Shown piece after piece: positions 33,790 through 46,688 of a stretch of DNA of 64,000 bases. Both the position numbers and the translations under genes were made by a program. Every line of letters begins with the position of its first letter. Within the stretch, counting starts at the first letter, position 1. The notes under the pieces are model-generated. The model was not told where the DNA came from. It ran no database searches and saw only the letters and a list, made by a program, of their open reading frames with translations. This stretch comes from Glandiceps talaboti (Eukaryota; Hemichordata; Enteropneusta; Spengelidae), in contig NC_135551.1 of NCBI RefSeq assembly GCF_964340395.1, positions 29,992,001-30,056,000 on the forward strand, given 5' to 3'.

Positions 33790-35790
33790 ATTGGATACAG
33801 AATTAAATAAATGAGTACTTATGGCAAATATGTTCTTATTTCGATTCCTGGTGAATGGTGTTTATATATATATATTTGCAAATATATGAAATGTACACAA
33901 CAAAAATAATTGTAGCTAAAATCAACAAGTGTCAAAATGTAGAGTTTTAAGGGTAGTTACTGGTGCGAAGTGGACCAGTACCAATATCAATACTCTAGTT
34001 CTCCAATGGACATTTGATGTGCTACTTATCGTAGTTTTTTCCTACTTTTTCCCAAGTTGTCCCTGTTTTCGAGGCACCAGTCCTTTTCACATTTTCCAAA
34101 CACTAGTATATTCTCTATCTGACCATATCATATATTTGGGAAGTGAATGAATCCTCACATCATACTCACATCGATATCTCACTTGTCTTATAACTATGGA
34201 AATTACAATTACGTCAACTTTATTTTTATGCCAATTTTTATGTATTTCCATGTGAACATTGCACAGACGAGCTATGAAGTAACAGTAAATGATAAATATT
34301 GCTTGGTTGAAAACATCAATTTTACCAAGTTCACATACCGAACGTTACTGCAAACTTGAAAAAGTTCAAAATATTATGACACTCTATTTTTTTCCGTCGT
34401 ATTTCCAATTGAATGATGTAAACAAAAACAATTTTTTACAAATTTAGATTACAGATCATTTGATTAACTATGTTGCTTCGATCGAAACGCTCCCCTTGGA
34501 CTAGTCGACTATGCCATGCATGAACAGTAACCGATAAATTAACGTTTTAAATGCCTGAAGAATAGTTTTCATACAAGGCAATGCTCATTGGCATGGAGGT
34601 CACGAAATATTCAAACGAGGAATGTAGAATATGTAATCTATCATATAAATACTGTATTGAAACATTGACCATTGAATTCTTAAAAACAGAACTATTGTGT
34701 TTGTCCTGAACGAAGTCATTTTAATAGCATTTACTAGGATCATCCAAACCACAGCTTTACTTTGTCATAGAGCTCGCCCTCTACGGCAGATGGAGCCTGT
34801 TCAATTTACACAGACTGTTTACAAGTTAGGCTGGTAGACTATTTCATACTTTCATAGTCTGTTATTTTCGCTGTAATATCTTAATCAAAATTCGATCACC
34901 AAGTAGTAGCTGTGAGATGATAAATTTCCCAAGACTGTCGTTTTATGATGTGTTCTCTCCGGTAACATCCATAACTTAACTGCTCACTGTTGTAGGGTAC
35001 GGGTTAGGTGGTGGGTATTTTGATAGACATTTACTTGATAGAATCAAATTATTGAATGAAAGAATGACTGACTGACTGACTGACTGACTGACTGACTGAC
35101 TGACTGAATGAATGAAATTATAATATTTCTCTAGATAACAAAAGTAAGCTACACTTTTAAAGAAATTCAAACTATTATAAATAGACAAACAGAAAAACAA
35201 ACAAACGAACAAACAAACAATTAAATAAGCATCAATCTTGCCGTTTTTTGTAATCAACAAGTGAAAAAGAAAAATACTAAGATAGAAGTTCACAAACTGA
35301 ACAGAAACTTTTTAGGTTTATTTTAATGAAAAAAATGGAAGATTGTGCATATATTTACAAACGTTACTTTACAAATTTTTGTGAAACTCTTAAAAAATAT
35401 AAGTTACTAAAGCGTAGTATAGAGATTGATACGTTTGTAGCAGCAAGATTCGTACGATATTTTCCTAAGAAAAAGGCATTCTAAGCAATAAGAAAACAAC
35501 AATCTATGAAATATTACACGCCCCTGTGTGTCTTACATTGCGCCTCGTTTCTTGTTAACTTCGAAGTTTCTATTAGTGTACACGTATTTTGTTTTCTTTT
35601 TTCGTTCGAAAGATTGCTCGTCACTTGAACATGTTGAATATTGTATCACTGATATAATCTCGTCTCATATATATCATACAGGTAGGGTGGGCCTTGAACT
35701 ACTGCGTACTAGCTGGAAATATATTTATATTTCCAGTGCTAACTGCGTACATGCGTGAGTTCAGCTAACACTATCAGTTTTGGCGTTGGA
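33790..35790. other. Intergenic interval between two divergent genes
   Basis: About 2 kb without supported exons. It contains a (GACT)n tract at 35,063-35,105 and otherwise AT-rich unique sequence. Confidence 0.6.
35063..35115. repeat. (GACT)n microsatellite
   Basis: About ten GACT units followed by GAAT units. Confidence 0.95.
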
Positions 35791-35798
35791 CGCGCTCT

Positions 35799-35812
35799 GT
35801 CTCCACGACAAC
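35799..35812 (+). promoter_or_regulatory. X-box-like (RFX) site upstream of ARL13B
   Basis: GTCTCCACGACAAC fits the X-box half-site pattern RYYNYY-N2-RRNRAC. It lies about 465 bases upstream of the ARL13B start codon, where ciliary genes commonly carry RFX sites. The match is to a loose consensus, so chance is possible. Confidence 0.45.
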
Positions 35813-35821
35813 AAAACAGAA

Positions 35822-35831
35822 GTCACGTGAC
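35822..35831. promoter_or_regulatory. GTCACGTGAC palindrome upstream of ARL13B
   Basis: A perfect 10-bp palindrome with a CACGTG core, the form bound by MiT/TFE and USF factors. It is followed directly by CGTG and a TACGTCA-like CRE half-site. Placed about 435 bases before the ARL13B ATG. Confidence 0.45.
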
Positions 35832-35875
35832 GTGTACGTCAGGCAGGATACCCCAATGTTATTCGCACACAGCAA

Positions 35876-35887
35876 CCAATATGGCGG
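35876..35887 (+). promoter_or_regulatory. CCAAT box and YY1-like ATGGCGG
   Basis: CCAATATGGCGG combines a CCAAT box with the core of the YY1 site (AAnATGGCGG). YY1 sites of this type cluster near transcription starts, so the ARL13B transcript probably begins close to here. Confidence 0.45.
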
Positions 35888-36263
35888 TGCTCTGACATTA
35901 GGCAGAGAAGTATCCTAGAAACTTTGACGAATTTCACTGTTTTAACCTATTCCCTTAACAATAGTACTAATCCACACTTCAGTTCGAGCTAGTCCTTGAA
36001 ATTTACATTTACTGAGAGGACCATAGGGTCTGTGATCGCCCTACGTTACTCACGGAAGCATACCGGTATCGCACTGTCACTTGTTCCTGGCTCGAGCAGT
36101 AACAGTCATTCGTGAACTGGACGAGTTGGTGTACACACGGTTCTACGAAATTGTAGCTCAATTACTCATCGTGTACTTTGTTCCGAAATAATATAATACA
36201 ACGAAAAGGGACCGCAGTTTTAATTGTACATTTGCAAGAACTCTTCGTGGATTGGAGTATGAT

Positions 36264-39200
36264 ATGTTTAGCCTGATGGGGAACTGTTTTGTTTGGATAA
36301 AAGAGAGGAGAGAGCCTCCGAGGTAAGTATTTTATTGAGGTCAAGACTTCAGCTAGTTTTCAGTTTTATTTCAATTTCGTTCGAGGTAGCCACGTGCTTT
36401 GTTTTTCAAAACAAGATTAGCTAGCAGTTTTTATGACCCAGACTTATTGACGAAACATCTCCAATATTAGGAAGAGATGATGATGATATTTTGAGATGGG
36501 TGTGGAGAGCTAGAGGAGGGCCCGGCTTCAATGGATATTACTATTATTAGGTCAACTGTTAGAGTGGTTGTTGTGATAAAAAAGTCAAACACACCTCAAA
36601 CTTGAATATGTTATAAACAAATGAATATTTAGAATAATGCAGTTGTAGTGTGTGTTGGGATTTCGATTTTATATAATAAAAATGTCGTATTTTGATGTAT
36701 TTTCTTAGGAAAGTGACCATAGCTTTGGTTGGTCTGGACAATGCAGGGAAAACGACAGCACTCAAAGGAGTCCAAGGAGGTGAGAAAAAAACAACATGTT
36801 GTCTTGTGGGTGTTTGACGAGTTTAATTAATGTATGTGTTTATTGTAGCATGTAGGACTGTGTATAGAGTTGTGGCTGTACTGTACAGTGCGGGAATATA
36901 GTGAGAATTTATTTGAAATTTGTGGATTTCAACTGATGTGATGGCAATCTATGTGCTAATATCAACTCTCTTCTGAAACCTGCACATCTCAGCCACTTAT
37001 CTACTACTTGTATTGTATACCCTATAGTATTTCCCCTTTAAAAAAATAGTTCATGACACTTGTATTGCATTTTGACTATAATGATGTTTTGTGTAATCAA
37101 GACAAATCAACAATAAATAGAATGGTAATCTACAGTAGTGTAGTGGATGAAACTATGTAAATATGGTGTTAATTTGTCTCTTCTTTGTTATGAGCGTCAC
37201 AACAGTACCCCCTCCCCCACCCTCCACCCAAAAAACACACTCGGAAAATTGATTTGAATACACTGATACTTTCATGTGATAACCTGCAAAAGGAAGTTCA
37301 GTTGTAAAATGTTCATTACATGGGGTCATACTTACCGTACTGAGGGAAAGAATGGTACATGGCTAATATATAATTTCGGTATGATAATTAATGATACATG
37401 TAGGTATGTATGTAGGACATGGCAATGTAGTACAAATGACTTTACCTCCATCTTATCTTGGCCATCACAATTTGGATGTGGTGTCGTTGTTTACCATAAC
37501 AAACATTAATTAATAGGTTCTGTAGGTAAGTTTACATACAGGATTTAGACTGGTATTTTACCATCTCAAGTCATGAGTTTAGTATTTGCTGACTGAATGT
37601 TTATGTTACGTAGTCATGTCTCTGTATGTTTCATGTAGTCATGTCTATGTTTATGTTTTATGTAGTCATGTCTATGTTTCATTCAATCAATGACATATCT
37701 CTGTTAGCGTAATCATTTGACATCATGAATGAACTATGTTAATGTTAACATTTACACAATGTAATTGTCTGCTGAGTACAATATCATAGTTGTATAATCA
37801 CTATGTACATATTCCACCCTGGACTACCACTTCATTGACTTAAGAGTCTTGACTTGGTGTCTTAGAAGTCTTGACTCAGTGTCTTAGAACTCTTGACTTG
37901 GTGTCGTAGAAGTCTTGACTTGATGTCTTAGAACTCTTGGTGTCATAGAATTCTTGACTTGAAGTCTTAGAACTCTTGACTCAGTCTCTTCAGTGACTTC
38001 AGAAAACAAATGATGAAGCTATGATGGATACCAGATGATCAAAAGATTTGGTGATCTACTAGTATTTCTTGGGGCAAAATGAAATAAAATTTATTAACAT
38101 AGACTGAATGTTTGTACAGATGAGCATTTATTATACTGAATCTTTGTTATCTTAGAGTTGAATAACTGTTCTGAAAGCTGCATATATATATTTTATATTG
38201 TAAATCTACCAAGGAAAATACTTACAAAGTAACAAGTAAAACAGTCCTTATCAATATGTACAATCCTGATGTTTTCAATGAATATTCTTTTACAAAAGGC
38301 TTAGGCAAGATATATGTAGGTTACAGGGTAACCACCCAACAAATACCTGTGTACCAAAATAGGATGATACACCACAAGTTCAAATGAAAAATAGTAAATA
38401 AAAGGAAAACACTTTGATGTGTTGATAATCTGCAATCTAAAGTAGTATTAGGACTATGCATAGATTTGGCCTCATTTTGGCAATGTTGCCATAGAAACTA
38501 AGGCAAACAAGGAAATACTGTTATGTACTTACCCATTACACAAACACAAGCTTTGTTAGGACAATCCAATCTCGGATATTTAAACATTTCATTCAATTCT
38601 TGATTAAAGTGATTCGAAACATGTAGGTACAATAAATTATGATAATTTACTATAATATTTTGTATTTCTAGCCAAGTTGATGCTTTAAAAACTCATACTA
38701 AATGCCAAGTTTACTGTTCAAAGTTTAATATACAAACAGTTCATAGATTCTAACGTGGACAAGTTGTTTTAATTACCGAAATTGAATACTCCCAGAGTCC
38801 TTGATAAAAACTCCTTTTATAAGTATGACTAACATGCCAAAGCTTAAGGAATTGTTCAAATGTTCAAATTAAGACGTCAACCAATCCTAGTGTATGATAG
38901 AGTATATAGCAGTGTTTATATTACTATTGATTTTCTCTCTGGATGCAGACACAGAGTAAATACATGAGGAATTATAACCTGTCTATCATGAATGTCTTAA
39001 TGTCTGTATCAATAGTTACTGTAAATTTGGGCTAAGTTTTGTGTATTCGAAGTATTTCCGTTATGTAAACTGGCTTTAAAATTCACATTTGTCTTTTCGC
39101 TGAAGTTTGTGATATCACCCAGGAGTTGGATTCACTCTGTACACAACCATAAATTTATCACAAATATGATTTTCTTGTGGAAGAAATGTTGAAGACTCTT

Positions 39201-42200
39201 ATGGTGTCCTGTCCATGCTTGAAAGTTAAAGGCCAGGGTTTCAATCCCAAGTTCTTACATTAGTGTTATCTTATCAGTGGTGCCATGGGGATTATGTAGG
39301 ATTAGTCTTCTGTTCAGGACCAACATTGTCTATTAGTATAGCTCTTCCAGGAAACATGTTCATACCTAAATGTCAATCTTAATCCATCAGGGTCTTTAGA
39401 AAACAAACTATTCATTATACCTGTTAGGAAAAAGCAGCTGAGATAGTTGATTATTTTGATGTGTAATAAATACATGGCTGGTCAAGCTTTTCAAGTGTCA
39501 TGCTGGAAATGTATTTCACCTAGGCTATAAGACATCCAGTCATTACACATATTTTATTCCCTAAAGCACCACTCAGTATATCAGTTTGGAAATTAATTGT
39601 ACCATTCAGTTGGGCCGTCTAGATTATAACTCGTTTTGTTCTATGCAGGACTCCAAACCAGAAAACTAATTAACATGGCAGTCAGTACATGTATATCATA
39701 GCAGTCTTCCTCTATGTCATAATGTCAAAATTGTGATGATCAGACCTAATAGAGATTCCCACTCCCAATCAACATACGATTGTCTAACATGATTAATTCT
39801 TCTATCTTTCATTTTCAGAATCTTTGGATGTAGCTCCAACTGTTGGATTCTCGTCTGCGGAACTCAAGTTAGAAAAGTTTTTAATTACTGTTTATGATCT
39901 GGGTGGTGGCCAGAAAATCAGGGGTATATGGAAAAACTACTATGCAGAAAGTCACGCTGTGGTGTTTGTGATTGATGCTGCAGATCAAGATAGGTTAGAC
40001 GAGTCAAAAGAAACGTTGAAGATGTTGCTAAGTAACCCTAAAGTTAAAGGCAAACCATTGCTTGTGTAAGTATACCTACTAGTGTTCATTGGTCCTTGGA
40101 CATTTGATGTGACCTTTCTAATAAAGTCCATTCCTTGGACATTTGATGTGACCTTTCTAATATAGTCCATTCATAGACAGACAAGATAGGGAAGTTAAGA
40201 TAACCATCCATCACATCACACATCACTGCTACGTTGACTATGACAGGGTGTCTGGTCATCAATTTAAAAATAGGGGTGGCCATGTATTATCTGTTGTGAC
40301 TCAGTGTTACAGAAGCATGTATTGTATTTCAAAAGTAATACAATATACAGTGGTCACTTTGAATTGATCATTATTACAGAATACAAAGTATAGACCACCA
40401 TTCTCAAATTGTCAACTTTTGAAGTTATTTATTTAGACTGAAGACACATCCATTTGATCACATTTTTACTCTTATTCCAGTCCTAGCAACCTTTATTATA
40501 TATTATTGACATTATATGAGAGACCAGCTGACAGCTAATAATGATTTGTCTGCTTAAATGTAGATAGAACTCAGAAGTAGTTTTTCATAAGAAACTAGTA
40601 AAAACTACCATGGTTGAGGTCCCTGTGAGCCAATCTGTGTACAGACTTTGCCTGCTTCAAACTTAGAAATGGCAAAATGCTCCAAACTGTAATCACTTTC
40701 AAAAAACATACATGATTTTTTTAGTTCTGTGTGAAGCCATAATATTCCAAAGTAATCTATGCATGTATATTTTCATTGTATAGACTGGCTTGCTTGTCCC
40801 AAACTTGTATACTACTATGCCAAAATTGCTCCAAACTAATCATGAAAAGTAAATGTACATGTATGTCTTGTTTTGTGTACTGACTTTGCCTGCCTTAGGT
40901 ATATAAATAAGCCAAAATGCTCCAAACTTATCAATACATGTACATTTTTGTTCTATGTACAGACTTATTTGTCCCTAACTGTAATCACATATATGTATCA
41001 TGTTTCCATTCTGTACACTGAATTTGCCTGTCTCAAGTATATTCTACAATTAATCTATACATGTACATTTTCGTTGCTTACTGACTTTGCCTGCCTGAAG
41101 CATATGCCAAAATGTTACTAACAAATAAAATGTTGTGTTGTGTACTTACTTTGCCTAACTCAAGTATATGCTAAAATTCTCACCTCCTAACTATAATCAA
41201 ATATATGTAAATATACATTCTTGGTATTGATTTTGCCTGCCGCAAACTTGTATATATACCAAACTGCAATCAATACATGTTATTGCTTCCTCCAATGTTG
41301 AATTTCTGTCAGGAAAATATGCAAACACAATATATTGAACACAATTGAATGTGATATGAAGTCAGATAAAAAGATATTGCTTTTATATGTAATCTAGGTA
41401 CAAATCAACATATGCTGCTGACTTTTTTATGAAAAGTTATTAGTATCGAGATATCTAGGAAAGTTGATTTAATGTAATGACTGTAGACGGTGTTAGAAAT
41501 TATCATGGCCATGCTATCCAGAGCTTTGATTATTTCTTTGTGGTTAGTTCAATAACATCAACTATCTGTCTGGTTGGAGAACATAGTAGAAAATTGATAA
41601 TAGGTTTAGGAAATCTGACATAGTTTTGAGGGGAAAAAAGACATTTTTTTGAAAATGTGTAACTAATGTTCAGATATACCTTATGTTTGTAGTTATAGTG
41701 GTTATACTTTATGTCAATCATAATACAAAAATCTGTTATAATTACAATGCATTAGTGAATTTCATTGTAGAGATGATACCACATGATGAGTTTGGTCTAG
41801 AACTGTTGTGATATACATTATATAAGTCTGTTCTTAATGATATTAAAAAGTTCATTTAAGTCACAATCATTGAAAAATAAAAGTACTATCAATTTAATTT
41901 CAAATTCACTATCAACATTATTCTCTCTGACAGTGACAGTGATAGTGACAGTGACAGTGGCAGTGACAGTGACAGTGACAGTGGCAGTGACAGTGGCAGT
42001 TCTGTTTTTGGTATTTCTTGAGTCATGGAGAGTAAATTTTGTGATATTTTTTTTTTAAAGATTGGCCAATAAACAAGACCAAGAAGGAGCACTAGATGAA
42101 ATTGACATTTGTGAACAACTCAGTCTAGAAGATATGGTAAATGAAAGTAGAAGTCCATGCAGAGTGGTAAGTTGGTATTCTCAATGTTATTATTCAGGGC

Positions 42201-45200
42201 AGGGACATCAGATTCAAAACTATGTCAGTATATCTGTGATGAAAGGAGTATTTATGTTAAACCTGTCCTAGCTGTAAATTGAGTATTATGTTTGTGATCA
42301 GACAACCTGAATATATCCTCTGAAAAATGTTTTAATACCAATAATAAGACATTGTATATGTTACTCAGAGGTCTGTTTTATCCATGAGTAGTAGTAGCAG
42401 TTGAAATCGTGATGCATTGTGATACTATTAAGGTGGGACTCACAAATCACTTTGATTGGATTATTTTACCCATACTATGTGTACAGCTACACAAATGTGT
42501 TTACCAACAGTTGATTCAGTACTTTTCATAGAGTATGATATGACATCAAGTAAGTCAATTATTTCCAACAAAACAATTTAAAAAAACCTTCCAGTTTATA
42601 CAGCTACTGTAACTTTAACTGTAAAATGAACTTTTGACAAGAGTCAAGAATCAACAACAACAATGCACACACACAAGGTCAAAGCATACCCATAAAATAT
42701 AGCAATAAATGAAATATATCGTATATGGATGAGAACTATATATTTATTTTGGGTTTTCAATTGATAAAACAACTTTACTGTGTATATCTACATGAAAGTC
42801 AATGTGAAACAACAAAGACCAATTGTTCTGTTACTCAATAAATTGAAAAGAAGGAAGTGATTTGAAAAAAAACCACATGGTAAATATAAGTACAATGTAT
42901 TACTACATCAGGTCCAGTATGGGCATCTGTCTGTCGCTTCTCCATATAGTTATGCATGTTGATGTTCAATCAGAGCATATCGAACTCAGGAACAGCAAGA
43001 CAACAAGTCTGTCAAATAAGATACCCATGTTTGTATCCCTAGTGAATAGGTCAAATATTGAGAGATGTCTGTGTGTTATTATTTTAAAGGAAACATGCTC
43101 AGCAACCATTGGTATAGGTAAGAAGATGGACAAATCAATCAAAGCAGGGTTTAAATGGTTACTGTTGACAATAGGGGAAGAATGGGATGAACTCAGTCCA
43201 AGGGTAGAGCAAGACTCACAAGAACAACGGGAACGAGAAGCTCAAGAAAAGAAAGAACGAATGGAAAGAGTTCGGAAAATTAGGGAAGAAAGGTAAGAAA
43301 GTATGAAGAGTATAACAAGACTTTAATAGCAAAGTTCTACCACAGTCATGTTTACCTTATAAATGTGATCATGTTAGTAGTACTGGTATATGACTGACAC
43401 ATGGCTTTGTACTTTCAACTCTGACCTATGTCAACTTTTGACAGTTGGTTCACATCAGTACCATTCATGTTCATTTGCATTTGTTCTTGATTCTTCTAAT
43501 AAACAGCGCCATCTAGTGGTGTAATATAGAAATTAATTAGAGTAGGATGGAATGGCTCATGTAAATAGTTTAATTCAGAGACTGTAGTCGTTTAGTATAT
43601 ATGAGGAAAGGTATCAAGCCTTATTTAGTTGACAGAAGGTTTCATTTTGGAAGGTTTATTTGAAAGCAGGTGCATATTTTTATTTAGTATTTGTTCATTT
43701 CATGTCTTATAGATATTTGTTATGCTATATAATGTGAAATCTGTGACTTCTTGGATACACCTTGAAAACCAACATAGCAGAGGAGTTGATAACAGACAAA
43801 TGTTTTGATTACAGAGAACGAGAGGAGGAAGAAAGGAGAAAGAAGGAAGGTATTGAGAAGGAAGATTCTGAAGATGATGATGATGATGTCCATGTTGATA
43901 AAAATCCATTTAAACCTGTTGATACTATTAAGGTATGTATACAATCCTGTCATTGGTATGTTGGGAAAAAATTTATGACAGAAATTTTCAGCTCTCTGAC
44001 AAAGAAAAGTTAAAAGTGGTCATATGGATGAGGATTGGTATTTATTTTGGATTTTTAATTTATAAAACAATTTTATCATGGCTTCCTACTTGAAAAATCG
44101 ATGTGAAACAACATTGAGCAAATCTGTGTTTGTAACTCAATACATTGGAAAAGCATGATAAATGTGTAAAATTTTTGTTATTGGAAGTACAATAACAAAA
44201 TTTTTACACATTTTTTTAGTTTTTTGCAATTTATTGAGTAACAAACACAGACTTAGTCAATGCATTTGTTGCTAATTTACCCTTCAAAAGTAATTGTACA
44301 TGATTTTTGGAACTATAAACAAATATATTTTGCCATCAAATAACATAGTGTTTTTTATCAGATGGAACGTAAGTAAAATCTACCTAACTTCTGGTATTTT
44401 ACGTGGGTTCACCAGTGAAAGTGTATAACAATGTATGGAAACCGATATTAGCTAGCAGATCCCCCCACATATATTACATCAGTTTTCAAACCTTTGCAGA
44501 AAGACAGACCAAGATTTAACAATTGTGTATTGATATCTTTGGTTTCCATGGTTTTTATCAATTTTACAATATTCATATTTTCCTTTCTAGTTTGACACTA
44601 AGAAAAAGAAACCAAAGAAAGAGCCAAAAAAGCAGCAAAAATTACCAGAAGACTCTGAGGAAGATCAGGAAAAGAGAAAACACAAATCTTATGTTTCAGA
44701 TGACGACGATGAAATCCCTGTGAGTAGGAAAACACACAAAAGTCCTAAACTAAGAAGGAGAAAGTCGCCGTCACGGAAACACAGGAATAGTGATGAAGAT
44801 GAAGATGAACATTTTAGTACACCTAAATCAACTCCAAGGTCAAGGACTAAAAAACCTGTGATGAGGTCATTTTACTTGTCAGATAGTGATGATGATGATG
44901 AGGTGACAGAGAGAAGAGACGAGGTTGACTTTCATAGACAAAACAAAGATAGTGATGAAGATGGGCTATCTGATAGTCACTTGTATAGACAAAGAAGGCA
45001 TAGTGATGAAGATGTCAAAACAGATAAACGCTTCCATAAACAGAAGAAGAAACGTGATAAAGATATTGCGATGGATACATACTTTGGTCGACAGAGCAGA
45101 GATAGCGAAGATAGTGATAGAATAGATAGACAGTTTTATAAACAAAGAAAGGACAGTGATGATGATGTTGCCATGGATACTTATTTTGGTAAGCAAAACA

Positions 45201-46688
45201 GAGATAGTGATGACATTGATGGAGAGAGTTTACCCAAAAGTCCTCGACATTATAGATCACCGAGGACAAAAATTATCCATGTTACATCAGAAGAGGATGA
45301 TGATGAAGGTATTGAAGTTTCCTCATATTCTTCCAAAAAATCAAAAGATAAAGCCAAGGCGTCACTATGGCAACATGGTAGAGCAGAAGATGATGAGGAT
45401 TCAATGATTGTACAAATGAGGAAGGAAGTTGCAGGTAAAGATTATTGTTTACTTCTCTGTTTTTTATTTCAAATGAATGACACAACAATATTGATGTGTT
45501 TATACAAGTCTGATTCTACATACTTTATTTTTGACAGTTTGACATCCATGTATGAAATTGGATGAAAATATATCATTCCCCCAATCACCTCTAAGATGCA
45601 AGTTTGAAATTAATTGTACCATTGACCAGTCTTATTAGATATAGGAGTAATGCTCTGTGAAGATTGATGCAAAGAATTATTGCAAAATGTTGATGTTGTG
45701 TTTTGTTGGAATTCAGCACTGCGAGTGTTTGTTTTCACCACAGTTACACTGGCTGTGTATAAATATATAAGGAGCCACCGTATATGACGTCACATTGGAG
45801 TAGAGAATAATAGCCTGACAACAAAAATAAAGTGACTGAAGTGTTGGTACTGAAATCACATTTAATAAGAAATCACTGAATCTCAATGTCAAATTTACAG
45901 TTCCCTTAAGAAATCCTGGTTAGGTTTGAAACTTGTTGGAAAATCAAGGATTTGTACTTGATCACTGCAAGTATGTAATGTTTGATATTGAAATTTTGTC
46001 AACAGAGGAAAGTGAAAAGAAAAAGAAGAAGAAAAAGAAAGTAAAAAAGAAGAATAAATTAGCTCCTATGCCACTAGATGCTGGAGATGATATGATACCA
46101 CCTCCATTACCTGCACCGCTGCCTCTTCCATCATGGGCACAACCACCTGCACAGAGGAATTCATTAGCATCTAGGGCACCAAGACTTGCACCACTAATGG
46201 AGAAAAATAGTCCAAGAACTGATGCAGTAGATAGCTGTAAGTATACATGTAAATCATATGACAGTCACATGGTGTGTAGATAGCTGTAAGTATACATATA
46301 AATCATATGACAATCACATGGTGTGTAGATAGCTGTAAGTATACATTTGAATCATATGACAGTCACATGGTCTGTAGTGAGTCACATGATCTGTCTGTTG
46401 AAATGGAATGTTTTGATTGGTGTTTGATATTGTCAAATGAGCAATATGCCTTCTAAATAGAAGATAACATTTCAATAACATGTGCATGAAGATTTGTTTG
46501 GTTTACATTCATATACATGTACTTGTACCAAAATCGGTTTGTCCCTCAAGAGTAACTCACCATGATATTTTACATTCTTGTGGTTTACAGCATTTGGAGC
46601 TACAAACTGGGGATTGGCTGAGGATCTGCCAGAACTTCCGAGACGAACTAAGCCAAATACTGATGAAGATGATGAAATTATGACTTGA
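36264..46688 (+). CDS. ARL13B: ARL13B, ciliary ARF-like GTPase, complete
   Basis: Nine coding exons: 36264-36322, 36709-36779, 39819-40065, 42061-42166, 43090-43292, 43815-43932, 44591-45434, 46006-46236 and 46591-46688. All phases chain, 658 aa (human about 428). GTPase domain: P-loop GLDNAGKT (28-35), TVGFS switch I, DLGGG (70-74) where Gly replaces the usual catalytic Gln, the family hallmark, RGIWKNYYAES, NKQD (129-132) and CSATIG. An N-terminal Cys (residue 8) may be palmitoylated. A charged coiled coil follows (EQREREAQEKKERMERVRKI), then a long Asp/Ser/Arg-rich linker almost all in exon 7, and a proline-rich tail. Known role: membrane-bound in the primary cilium, GEF for ARL3, required for ciliary structure and Hedgehog signalling. 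Odd points: the linker is much longer than in vertebrates, and the RVxP ciliary motif is replaced by KLAP (567-570). Confidence 0.96.
37845..37990. repeat. About 24-bp degenerate tandem repeat in ARL13B intron 2
   Basis: About six copies of an AGTCTTGACT(T/C)GGTGTCTTAGA-type unit, with substitutions. Confidence 0.75.
39225..39420 (+). repeat. Dispersed repeat, copy B (matches 11,020-11,200)
   Basis: Contains AGTGTTATCTTATCAG, GGATTATGTAGGAT, GACCAACATTG and ACCTAAATGTC in the same order as copy A. GGTTTCAATCCC near 39,238 resembles a tRNA B box, so this may be a tRNA-derived SINE. Confidence 0.55.
40095..40170. repeat. Two-copy tandem duplication after ARL13B exon 3
   Basis: CCTTGGACATTTGATGTGAC followed by CTTTCTAATA(A/T)AGTCCATTC occurs twice, starting about 30 bases inside the intron. 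Confidence 0.85.
40640..41290. repeat. Degenerate long tandem repeat in ARL13B intron 3
   Basis: About six diverged units of roughly 100 bp carrying GACTTTGCCTGCCT, AAATGCTCCAAACT, AATACATGTACATTTT and GTGTACTGA words in the same order. Old and heavily mutated. Confidence 0.6.
41929..42000. repeat. (GACAGT)n tract before ARL13B exon 4
   Basis: About twelve GACAGT/GGCAGT/GATAGT hexamers, ending about 60 bases from the exon 4 acceptor. Confidence 0.95.
46227..46374 (+). repeat. 49-bp tandem triplication covering the ARL13B exon 8 splice donor
   Basis: The unit GTAGATAGCTGTAAGTATAC...CACATGGTGT is present three times at a constant 49-bp step, placing GT of the donor AGCT/GTAAGT at 46,237, 46,286 and 46,335. 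The first donor joins exon 9 in frame. Later donors would add 49 or 98 nt, and a stop occurs in the added sequence (TGTAGATAG). Confidence 0.9.

Larger units (their letters stand above)
36780..39818 (+). other. ARL13B intron 2
   Basis: 3.0 kb. Holds a degenerate tandem repeat of about 24 bp (GTCTTGACTTGGTGTCTTAG type) at 37,845-37,990 and a dispersed-repeat copy at 39,225-39,420. Otherwise nothing recognised. Confidence 0.8.

Noticed and set aside
33588-33790. Open minus-strand frame upstream of the proposed start of the large gene
   Set aside because: It stays open for about 45 codons but has no in-frame ATG except the one at 33,586, so I treat it as 5' UTR.
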